Part shown: piece after piece, positions 28,206-34,319 of the stretch
Position numbering within the stretch: position 1 is the first letter of the stretch
Layout: the number at the start of each line of letters is the position of its first letter
Assembly: GCA_001604215.1 (NCBI GenBank)
Contig: LVAX01000020.1
Coordinates: 1-53,839 of the forward strand
Reading direction: 5' to 3'
Length of the DNA: 53,839 nucleotides
Origin: Clostridiales bacterium Firm_18
GTDB taxonomy: Bacteria; Bacillota; Clostridia; Monoglobales; Firm-18
Position numbers and translations under genes: made by a program
Notes under the pieces: generated by a model
The model's database searches: none
What the model was told of the DNA's origin: nothing
Seen by the model: the letters and a program-made list of their open reading frames with translations, nothing else

Positions 28206-28643
28206 TTAATACTCCGGCAACCCGTACATGCTTATGGTAAATTTATATAACGCACTGTCTTTTAAGCTGTATATACGCGTTTTCTCATAGCCCAACTCCT
28301 CCATAAGGCGTTCGACATGATATTTATGCCTGTGGATATAAAACAGCTCCAATGTCCTTTTTTCATCCTCATTAAGCCTGCCCAGGCCTTTTTCGGTTAA
28401 CTCAACAAGCTTTTTTGTAGCTTTGTATGTATGTTTCAGTCTTTCCCTTTCCACCAAATTGGAGAGAAGCTTGTCCTCAATCGGGGTTGAGCCGCCCTGA
28501 ACGGGTGTTTTGTCCGTCGCGACGGATTTTAAGGATGTATAACAGTCTTCCAATACATCCAGGCGAGCGCTTATGTTGGCAAGCGCTTGTTTTTGCCTTT
28601 CGAATCGTTCCAGGTCGTCAATTGCAACGTCTTTCCAATTCAT
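28206..28643 (-). CDS. Phage-type late-gene regulator / sigma region 4-like protein
   Basis: 145 residues from ATG 28643 (MNWKDVAIDDLERF), which has AAGGAGGGG upstream. The N-terminal part is a coiled coil (RQKQALANISARLDVLE); the C-terminal ~60 residues (LNEDEKRTLELFYIHR, VERLMEELGYEKTRIYSLKDSAL) look like a sigma-70 region 4 helix-turn-helix, as in ArpU/DUF1492 phage regulators. No phage structural genes are nearby, so it may be a leftover of a prophage. Family call is moderate. Confidence 0.5.
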   Translation of the reverse strand: MNWKDVAIDDLERFERQKQALANISARLDVLEDCYTSLKSVATDKTPVQGGSTPIEDKLLSNLVERERLKHTYKATKKLVELTEKGLGRLNEDEKRTLELFYIHRHKYHVERLMEELGYEKTRIYSLKDSALYKFTISMYGLPEY

Positions 28644-28718
28644 AATACCCCTCCTTATCAATCATCGTATTCTTCAAAACCTTAATAATCAAGAGTGCAC
28701 TCTTTTCCTAACTTACAG

Positions 28719-28774
28719 GAAATTGCGCAAAAATCACGCAATTTCACGCTCCGGCGAAATAAATTCGCCTACGC
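28719..28774. repeat. 56-bp double-hairpin dispersed repeat, copy C
   Basis: Reverse-oriented relative to copy A at 8583, with 49 of 56 identical positions. The first stem reads GGCGAA/TTCGCC here against GGCGGA/TCCGCC in copy A, a G-C to A-T swap that keeps pairing. Confidence 0.8.
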
Positions 28775-28919
28775 TTACGCTCGCGCGGCGAGATGAGGCG
28801 TTTCGGAAAGCGCTACGCGCCGAAACGCTTTTATCTTTTTACGCGGTGCGTAACTTAAGCCGCGTGGGGCTTGTCCCTTTTGCATCCCTGCTCTGCCGCT
28901 TGTTGTCGAAAGGTTATGC

Positions 28920-28948
28920 TTGACAATTACAGTAATTTACTGTAAAAT
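28920..28948 (+). promoter_or_regulatory. Promoter with operator-like palindrome filling its spacer
   Basis: TTGACA (28920-28925), 17-nt spacer, TAAAAT (28943-28948). A perfect palindrome TTACAGTAA-T-TTACTGTAA spans 28927-28945, covering the spacer and entering the -10 box. A third half-site TTACTGTA lies at 28962-28969. It points right, towards the XRE gene at 29303. Confidence 0.65.
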
Positions 28949-29025
28949 CATATTGGGTCACTTACTGTATCCTCCGATTTAGCCCTGCTGTTTGGCGCAG
29001 CGCTGCGATTGACCGGTGCAATTAC

Positions 29026-29054
29026 ATTATAATTCCATTTTATGGAATTGTCAA
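29026..29054 (-). promoter_or_regulatory. Consensus promoter with operator-like palindrome in its spacer
   Basis: On the minus strand TTGACA (29054-29049), 17 nt, TATAAT (29031-29026): both boxes perfect. The inverted repeat AATTCCAT-ttt-ATGGAATT (29031-29049) fills the spacer exactly. It points left, facing the promoter at 28920 and towards the gene at 28643. A second repeat, CTAAAATTC/GAATTTTAG, lies at 29058-29084. Confidence 0.7.
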
Positions 29055-29259
29055 TACCTAAAATTCTAAAAAACGGAATTTTAGCATTTTGCATAAAATA
29101 TTCGAAAAACAATAGAAATATTTACCAAATAAGCAGTGGAGAGGAGGATACCCGGAGGGTATAAGAGCAGAAAAAAATGCAAGTAGCGCTTGCATTGTAC
29201 GGCCGTATGTTTGTTTTACGCACAAAACTTTGATGAAGGGTAAGAGGATTGTAGGGATT

Positions 29260-29278
29260 AATTCTGATTTTCAGAATT
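29260..29278. promoter_or_regulatory. Candidate operator before the XRE gene
   Basis: Perfect 8-bp inverted repeat AATTCTGA-ttt-TCAGAATT, 25 nt before the chosen ATG. The same layout (AATTC half-sites, 3-nt centre) occurs at 29031-29049, so both may be bound by the same repressor, plausibly the XRE protein itself. Confidence 0.5.
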
Positions 29279-29302
29279 GTGAAGAAAGGACAAGTGTGGA
29301 AA

Positions 29303-29677
29303 ATGTTTTACGATACTTTATGCAGGCTTTGCTCCGAAAGAAACACAACAGTTACTGAAACATTGATTAATCTTGGATACAGTTCGTCAAAGGGAACGGC
29401 GTGGAAAAAAGGCTCGATACCAAAAAGTAAAATTTTGCAGGAGATTGCCAATTATCTTTGTGTTCCTGTTTACTATTTATTTATGAGCGAGGACGAACTC
29501 GACAAAATTCAAAATACGTCACGGCCGCTTAATTTATCGGATGATGATTGGGAAATTATCAGGGAATACAGGAAGTTGTCGTTTGAAGGAAAAAACGCGG
29601 TAAGAATGCTTATTCAGACAGAAAACGAAAAAACCAAAAGTCAAAGGCTTGAGGGCAGAAAGACAGGCACTGGTTGA
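29303..29677 (+). CDS. XRE-family helix-turn-helix regulator
   Basis: 124 residues from ATG 29303 (MFYDTLCRLCSERN), the usual opening of this group, with GAAAGGA upstream; a GTG at 29279 would add 8 residues. The HTH lies at residues ~10-60 (TVTETLINLGYSSSKGTAWKK, IPKSKILQEIANYLCVPV). The C-terminal part is helical and charged. Flanking inverted repeats suggest self-regulation. Confidence 0.8.
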   Translation: MFYDTLCRLCSERNTTVTETLINLGYSSSKGTAWKKGSIPKSKILQEIANYLCVPVYYLFMSEDELDKIQNTSRPLNLSDDDWEIIREYRKLSFEGKNAVRMLIQTENEKTKSQRLEGRKTGTG

Positions 29678-29759
29678 GCGGATAAGGGCAGGCCTGTCAA
29701 GCCGGTACGATTGGGAAAGGCTGCATGACATTACAATACTTATAAATAATAAGTCCTAA
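29649..29759 (+). CDS. Possible small overlapping ORF
   Basis: A 36-residue frame starting at TTG 29649 inside the end of the XRE gene and running past its stop, with protein-like content (RAERQALVERIRAGLSS, YDWERLHDITILINNKS). It could be a small translated partner or the original C-terminus of the XRE gene after a frameshift. The ribosome site is weak. Confidence 0.35.
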   Translation: MRAERQALVERIRAGLSSRYDWERLHDITILINNKS

Positions 29760-29816
29760 AGAATGGCACATATTAAAAAATATTAATTAATATTCAAAAG
29801 AAAAAATAAAAATTAC

Positions 29817-29845
29817 TTGACATTCCTCGAAAAAAGCTTTAAAAT
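29817..29845 (+). promoter_or_regulatory. Promoter upstream of candidate small RNA and tRNA-Pro
   Basis: TTGACA (29817-29822), 17-nt spacer, TAAAAT (29840-29845). No gene starts downstream before the tRNA, and a terminator-like hairpin ends at 29926. Confidence 0.65.
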
Positions 29846-29851
29846 ATCTAA

Positions 29852-29930
29852 CGTGTAAGACTTATTTCGAGGCGTGGATTTATTTAACAAGCCCGCAGCG
29901 TAATTAAAGAATACACATGCGGGCTTTTAT
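29852..29930 (+). ncRNA. Candidate small RNA with terminal hairpin
   Basis: From the expected start near 29852 a transcript would end at a hairpin of AAGCCCGCA (29889-29897) and TGCGGGCTT (29918-29926) followed by TTAT. That gives a ~75-80 nt RNA with no reading frame. It could also be a leader or attenuator ahead of tRNA-Pro. I recognise no known RNA family. Confidence 0.35.
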
Positions 29931-29970
29931 TATGAAGGCTCGAAGGATATTAAAACTTATTGAAAAATAA

Positions 29971-30047
29971 CGAGGTGTGGCTCAGTTTGGTAGAGCACTA
30001 CGTTCGGGACGTAGGGGTCGCAGGTTCAAATCCTGTCACCTCGACCA
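29971..30047 (+). tRNA. tRNA-Pro (anticodon CGG)
   Basis: Full cloverleaf: acceptor CGAGGTG/CACCTCG, D-stem GCTC/GAGC, anticodon stem CTACG/CGTAG with loop TTCGGGA (anticodon CGG at 30005-30007), T-arm GCAGG-TTCAAAT-CCTGT, discriminator A and an encoded CCA. It reads proline codon CCG. It sits 131 nt left of the island boundary repeat; I found no copy of its 3' end at the island's right side. Confidence 0.95.
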
Positions 30048-30074
30048 CATCAGTATCATACTTTGATACAAGCC

Positions 30075-30099
30075 AAAAGCCCAGCATTGCTGGGCTTTT
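30075..30099 (+). terminator. tRNA-Pro terminator
   Basis: AAAAGCCCAGC (30075-30085) pairs with GCTGGGCTTTT (30089-30099): 11 bp with a 3-nt loop, ending in T's. Confidence 0.85.
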
Positions 30100-30178
30100 G
30101 ACGTATCCGGACTTTTTTATTAACGTGATTTTTAGTCATTTTTAAGTTTTCATATTTCTCTTTTACCCCCCTGTGCTA

Positions 30179-30213
30179 TTTTGCGTAAAAGTTACCCCCC
30201 TTATGAAAAACGC
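30179..30213. repeat. Left boundary direct repeat of the accessory island
   Basis: This 35-nt sequence begins TTTTGCG and contains AAAAGTTACCCCCC. It matches 51174-51208 in the same orientation at 30 of 35 positions, the first 22 with one difference. It lies 2 nt beyond the stop of the recombinase fragment. It may be an att-type boundary or a leftover end of an insertion sequence. Confidence 0.6.
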
Positions 30214-30215
30214 AG

Positions 30216-30749
30216 TTACAGAGACACTTTTTCAGTCTGGCCGGTTCTGAATATTACTTCAAGATGTGCTTTATGAACAATTACGGACTGGGTGAGCAGA
30301 TTCCAAAGCGACTCGTCAAATTCAGTCAGGGCGGCAGGCTGTGCTTTAAGTGTTTGTATAAATTCCATGCACCGTATTTTTCGGGCAGCCAATTCAGTTT
30401 TATTGTTTTCTAATTTTTCAATCTCAGAAACAGCTGCTTTATACTTTTCTGCAAGGGTATCATATTGGCGATTGTATTCCTCTTGATTCAGTACGGTTTT
30501 GGTGTTACGGTCGATTAGTGCCTTTGTTTTGAGCTCAATAACCTCCAGTTCATCATGCAGCTTTTTAATTGCTGACTCCGTTTTATTCCCGGATAATGAT
30601 TCATTTATAATTGTTTCAAGCGTATTTATAATCTCATCCCTGCAATCAAAAACCCGATTGAATGCCGTGACAAATGCTGATTCTTTGTCGCTGATGATGG
30701 GTGTATTCCTGTTTCTGCGATCCACCCTGCGGCATCTGAATTCTATCAT
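30216..30749 (-). pseudogene. Large serine recombinase, C-terminal fragment
   Basis: 177 residues matching only the end of a large serine recombinase: the tail of the zinc-ribbon region (FRCRRVDRRNRNTPIISDKE), AFVTAFNRVFDCRDEIINTL, a long coiled coil, and LWNLLTQSVIVHKAHLEVIFRTG. The resolvase catalytic domain and the recombinase domain are missing. It has its own ATG with AAAGGAG upstream and overlaps the XRE gene by 4 nt, so it may still be translated. The matching N-terminal part lies on the same strand at 51.6-51.7 kb. Confidence 0.75.
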
Positions 30750-31147
30750 AGGCTGTCTCCTTTCTTTTTCGCTTCAATTTCACGTATAAACTTTTTCCAG
30801 TCATCTTCAGTTACATTGCCTGCTTTAGATTCGCGGAGGGCAAAACGCGCCATTTTACCGATTTCCTCATACATCATAATGTCTTCTATGTCAGAAGGTA
30901 TTTCGCCCCTATCCCGTCCGGCAAAATCATACAGTTTTGCCTTGTCTTCCTCAGACAACTCCAGAAAAGCCGCAAATATTTCAATTTTGTCAGCATCAAA
31001 AGGCTTTCTGCGATTATTTTCTATGTCGCTGAGCAGGCTTAAGGAAATACCAAGTTTTTTTGACATATCGTTCAGCGTAATTTCACGAGGATCTTCAAGG
31101 CGCTTGCGTTTGATGAAATCACCAAACCTCATATTCTTTTCAAGCAA
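30746..31147 (-). CDS. XRE-family repressor, divergent from the defence operon
   Basis: 133 residues from TTG 31147, which has GAGGGGGTG five bases upstream; an ATG at 31132 (MRFGDFIKRKR) is the alternative. The HTH is at ~25-60 (ITLNDMSKKLGISLSLLSDIENNRRKPF); the rest is helical and acidic. It is transcribed away from the defence operon from a perfect promoter, with inverted repeats between the two, so it probably represses itself and may also control the operon. The 4-nt overlap puts the recombinase fragment in the same transcript. Confidence 0.82.
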   Translation of the reverse strand: MLEKNMRFGDFIKRKRLEDPREITLNDMSKKLGISLSLLSDIENNRRKPFDADKIEIFAAFLELSEEDKAKLYDFAGRDRGEIPSDIEDIMMYEEIGKMARFALRESKAGNVTEDDWKKFIREIEAKKKGDSL

Positions 31148-31169
31148 TTTTTCACCCCCTCACTTTTAT

Positions 31170-31198
31170 GGTTACGCTAATTTCGCAACCTTGCGTAA
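31170..31198. promoter_or_regulatory. Candidate XRE operators
   Basis: TTTCGCAA-cc-TTGCGTAA (31181-31198, 7 of 8 positions symmetric) and a further TTACGC half-site at 31172-31177 lie just downstream of the XRE promoter's -10 box. Confidence 0.45.
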
Positions 31199-31227
31199 AT
31201 TATATCACGGAAAGGCAAGCTTGTCAA
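31199..31227 (-). promoter_or_regulatory. Consensus promoter of the divergent XRE gene
   Basis: TTGACA (31227-31222), 17 nt, TATAAT (31204-31199) on the minus strand, both boxes perfect. Confidence 0.8.
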
Positions 31228-31312
31228 TAGAGAATGATAAAACAAGCAAAATTAGTTTTCCACATTATTCTTTATAAAACTACTTAAATCGATATAAAAA
31301 CCCTGAATCTGC

Positions 31313-31342
31313 TTGACATGACAGCTTCAAACGTGGTATAAT
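31313..31342 (+). promoter_or_regulatory. Promoter of the defence operon
   Basis: TTGACA (31313-31318), 18-nt spacer, TATAAT (31337-31342). It is the only clear promoter before the HTH gene and the nine tightly packed genes that follow, up to 44831. Confidence 0.75.
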
Positions 31343-31403
31343 ATGGAATGGTGTAATGTTTTGCTTAATTATAGCCTATAGTCCGTGATTGGAGGAGTAC
31401 CAA

Positions 31404-31616
31404 TTGTTGAATGTTGAACGATGGCTTTCGCTCGCAGAAATTTGCACGCATTTAGGTATAAGCCGTGATACCGCATTAAAATGGATAAAAAATAACGCTA
31501 TGCCCGCCCATAAGGTCGGGCGACTTTGGAAATTTCAAATTGCTGAAGTCGACGAATGGGTTCGTGCTGGTGGTGCAGATGCAAGACGAAATGAGCATGA
31601 TATTATTAGTAAATAG
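31404..31616 (+). CDS. Excisionase-type HTH (MerR-like) DNA-binding protein
   Basis: About 70 residues from TTG 31404 (or 31407), placed 6 nt after GGAGGAG. The core WLSLAEICTHLGISRDTALKWIK and PAHKVGRLWKFQIAEVDEWV is the small winged-helix domain of the excisionase/DNA-binding family. Such genes often begin restriction or modification operons in Clostridia, where they may act as regulator. It lies 44 nt before the DndC-like gene on the same transcript. Confidence 0.85.
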   Translation: MLNVERWLSLAEICTHLGISRDTALKWIKNNAMPAHKVGRLWKFQIAEVDEWVRAGGADARRNEHDIISK

Positions 31617-31660
31617 ATCGGCTTTCTTAAAAATTTGATTATTATGATGTAAAGGAGGGG

Positions 31661-33391
31661 ATGAATTTGTGGTGCAAAGTGTGTATGCGTGAAACCAACG
31701 AGGCTGTTTGCAGTCGATGTGGTGCTTCTACAGATAATGATGTTCCGATTGAAGTTTACTGGTGTAGTGAATGCAAAGTGCCTATAATTAAAACAGCAGT
31801 TGATTTTGATAAAGATGTATGTCCGATTTGCGAAAGGGCAACATCTTATTTGTGTGCTGACTTACGCCCTGTTTTCCCCGAAGAAAGATTGCTACTCGAA
31901 ATTTTACAGAATGATCCACTCAAATACATAGATAGCAGTGTTTGGGCATCGGATAATCGATATTATATTGATGGAAAAGCGGTCTCTATTACCAAAAAAG
32001 CATATAGCAAATATCCTTCCAATTATATTATTGAACAACTCAACAAATATCATAACTTAAATAAATATGACACCTTTAATGCGAACATTGAGAAATTTGT
32101 TATTGCAAATAAGGCACGGCTAAATTATATAATTGATGAAGCACATACATTTATTTGCCAGATGGCAAATAACTATCCGTCTGAATGCGTGGTTGTTTCT
32201 TTTTCAGGAGGGAAGGATTCAACTGTTACCGCCGACTTAGCTGTCAAAGCACTTAGCAATCCATCACTTGTACATATTTTCGGCAATACAACACTTGAAT
32301 TTCCGCTAACAATTGAATATGCTGAACGTTATAAGACGTCTAACCCAAAGGCGATATTCAAAGTAGCTAAAAATAATGAACAGGATTTTTATAAAACTTG
32401 TGAAGATATTGGTCCGCCTGCAAGAATGCTAAGATGGTGCTGTTCAATGTTTAAGACGGGGCCTATTACTCGTGTGATTAACGATTTATATCCTAATGAT
32501 AAGATTTTAACTTTTCGGGGTATAAGAAAATCTGAATCAGTCAACAGAAGCAAATATAACAGGTTTGAGGATAGTCCTGAGTATGCAAAAATACAAAAGC
32601 AAGATTCTGCCTCTCCGATATTCTTTTGGAAAGATATTGAAGTATGGTTATATATATTAGGTGAACAGATTGATTTTAACGATGCATATAGACTCGGTTA
32701 TGATCGCGTCGGGTGCTGGTGTTGTCCCAACAATAATATAAGGGCTCAGTTTTTAACATCAATTTATATGCCTGAACAGTATAGCAAATGGAGAAGCTTT
32801 TTAATAGACTTTGCCAAAGGTCTCGGAAAACCTGATCCCGAAGAATATGTGGATACAGGCGGCTGGAAAGCAAGACAAGGAGGCAAAGGCCTGGTATCGT
32901 CAAAAGATGTTATAATTAAGTTTACAAACTGCACAACTGAAGAAAATGCAAAAGTATATCAACTTAACAAGGAAATAAATGATAGTTTCATTGAATTGTT
33001 TATACCGTTCGGAAGAATAGCACCAGAACTTGGTCGCAAACTTATTAATGAAACAATTATTGTAGATATGAGAACAAACGTACCGATATTGTCAATTCAG
33101 CCGTTTGTGCAGAAGGGGTACGAATACTCTGTCAAGATTAAAACTATGAATGTTGCCAAACATGATGATTTACAACGAATGGTTGGTTATCAAATTAAAA
33201 AATATAATGCCTGTCGTAAGTGCTTGAAATGCGAGTCTCTATGCCGTTATGGGGCAATTTCTATATCTGGCGGCGAATATCATATCAACGAACAAAAATG
33301 CAGAAAGTGCAAAATGTGTGTTACCGCCAAATATTTGGACGGCGGTTGTTTAATGCAGAGGTATCTTCGTACAAGGGGTGAAAATAAATGA
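31661..33391 (+). CDS. DndC-like PAPS-reductase-family protein with zinc ribbons and ferredoxin tail
   Basis: 576 residues. Residues ~1-70 hold CxxC pairs (CKVC, CSRC, CSEC, CPIC) typical of zinc ribbons. Residues ~175-400 are the PAPS-reductase/ATP-pyrophosphatase fold: the loop SFSGGKDSTVT near 180, ARMLRWCCSMFKTGP, FRGIRKSES and GCWCCPNNN. Residues ~515-570 carry two ferredoxin-type clusters (CRKCLKCESLC, CRKCKMC). DndC and BREX-4 BrxP belong to this fold; it is expected to activate DNA with ATP for sulfur insertion. AAAGGAGGGG touches ATG 31661, so TTG 31667 is an alternative start. It overlaps the next gene by 4 nt. Confidence 0.85.
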   Translation: MNLWCKVCMRETNEAVCSRCGASTDNDVPIEVYWCSECKVPIIKTAVDFDKDVCPICERATSYLCADLRPVFPEERLLLEILQNDPLKYIDSSVWASDNRYYIDGKAVSITKKAYSKYPSNYIIEQLNKYHNLNKYDTFNANIEKFVIANKARLNYIIDEAHTFICQMANNYPSECVVVSFSGGKDSTVTADLAVKALSNPSLVHIFGNTTLEFPLTIEYAERYKTSNPKAIFKVAKNNEQDFYKTCEDIGPPARMLRWCCSMFKTGPITRVINDLYPNDKILTFRGIRKSESVNRSKYNRFEDSPEYAKIQKQDSASPIFFWKDIEVWLYILGEQIDFNDAYRLGYDRVGCWCCPNNNIRAQFLTSIYMPEQYSKWRSFLIDFAKGLGKPDPEEYVDTGGWKARQGGKGLVSSKDVIIKFTNCTTEENAKVYQLNKEINDSFIELFIPFGRIAPELGRKLINETIIVDMRTNVPILSIQPFVQKGYEYSVKIKTMNVAKHDDLQRMVGYQIKKYNACRKCLKCESLCRYGAISISGGEYHINEQKCRKCKMCVTAKYLDGGCLMQRYLRTRGENK

Positions 33392-34296
33392 AATTTGCTA
33401 TGCACTCTACATTCTTTATCCGAAAAGGGTGGCTTTCAAAAGGTATGCGAAATGTAATTGCATCGCCTGATGTTTTTGTCAGCAAAACGGATAACCCTAT
33501 GGATGTTTTAGGCATCGGTGCAAATATGGTTAAAGCATTACGGTATTGGATGGTCGCCGTCGGGTTAACAACCGAACCTACATCAGGACAACGGACGCAA
33601 ACGCCGACTGAGTTTGGGGAAATCGTATATAAACATGACCCATATTTTGAGGAAACAGGTACGTTGTGGCTTTTACACTATCAACTGGTGAAAAATGAAA
33701 CTGCAGTTGATACAGAAGCTACCGCTTGGTGGTACTTTTTTAATGAGTTTAAGGCAACAGAATTTACCCGTGACGACTTTTTGATGCAGTTTGATAAATT
33801 TCTGCGTAATAGCGACGAAGGTGAAAAACCACAACGAACATTAGAAGATGATTTCAACTGCATAATACACAGCTATGTATCGCGAATGAAGTCTAATCCC
33901 GAAAAAGTAAATCCCGAGAGCAATATTGACTGTCCTCTTGGTGAGCTTGGTTTAATTGATATAGTTGGACAGGAGAGAAACGGTGGACGACAGAAAATTT
34001 ATCGTAAAAGTAGTCCTAAAAAAGATACATTGCATCCGTTGATAGTGCTCGCCGTTATTTTATACAATGCAAATGGAAAGAAAGAAATTGCAATATCTGA
34101 AATTCAGAACAATAACGGAAATGTTGGGAAAGCATTTAATCTTGATGTAATAAGTCTAACTGCGCTGCTCTACAAATTAGAACTGATGGGATATATAAAA
34201 GTGAACAGAACAGCCGGACTTGATGTTATAAATATAAAAACAAATTTGAATTTTCTAAAATGCATAGAGCAATATTATAGGGAGATAAACGGATAA
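33388..34296 (+). CDS. DUF4007 protein
   Basis: 302 residues. The start, FAMHSTFFIRKGWLSKGMRN, then DVLGIGANMVKALRYWM, and LWLLHYQLVKNETAV are typical of the DUF4007 family, which accompanies PAPS-reductase-like genes in Dnd-related and BREX type 4 loci. The C-terminal part may be a winged helix (IAISEIQNNNGNVGKAFNL, LTALLYKLELMGYIKV). Molecular function unknown; a DNA-recognition or adaptor role is inferred. The ATG overlaps the preceding stop (ATGA). Confidence 0.82.
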   Translation: MKFAMHSTFFIRKGWLSKGMRNVIASPDVFVSKTDNPMDVLGIGANMVKALRYWMVAVGLTTEPTSGQRTQTPTEFGEIVYKHDPYFEETGTLWLLHYQLVKNETAVDTEATAWWYFFNEFKATEFTRDDFLMQFDKFLRNSDEGEKPQRTLEDDFNCIIHSYVSRMKSNPEKVNPESNIDCPLGELGLIDIVGQERNGGRQKIYRKSSPKKDTLHPLIVLAVILYNANGKKEIAISEIQNNNGNVGKAFNLDVISLTALLYKLELMGYIKVNRTAGLDVINIKTNLNFLKCIEQYYREING

Positions 34297-34319
34297 ATAT
34301 TATTAAGGAGCAAACGGTT

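Larger units (their letters stand above)
28644..29302. other. Repeat- and promoter-rich intergenic region
   Basis: About 660 nt with no convincing gene. It holds repeat copy C (28719-28774), a 9-bp hairpin GCGTTTCGG/CCGAAACGC (28798-28828) followed by a T-rich run, two facing promoters with palindromic spacers (28920-29054) and further inverted repeats with AATTC half-sites, up to the XRE gene. Confidence 0.7.

Noticed and set aside
29177..29233. 18-codon frame starting ATG 29177
   Set aside because: No ribosome site at a useful distance; the start overlaps a TGCAAG/CTTGCA hairpin; content not protein-like.
28206..29677. Prophage
   Set aside because: Only a phage-like regulator and an XRE gene; no capsid, portal, terminase or lysis genes.
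29868..29877. Partial tRNA copy as a sign of integration at tRNA-Pro
   Set aside because: Only ten bases resemble the tRNA 5' end, while integrases usually duplicate the 3' end; no 3' copy is seen at the island's right side.
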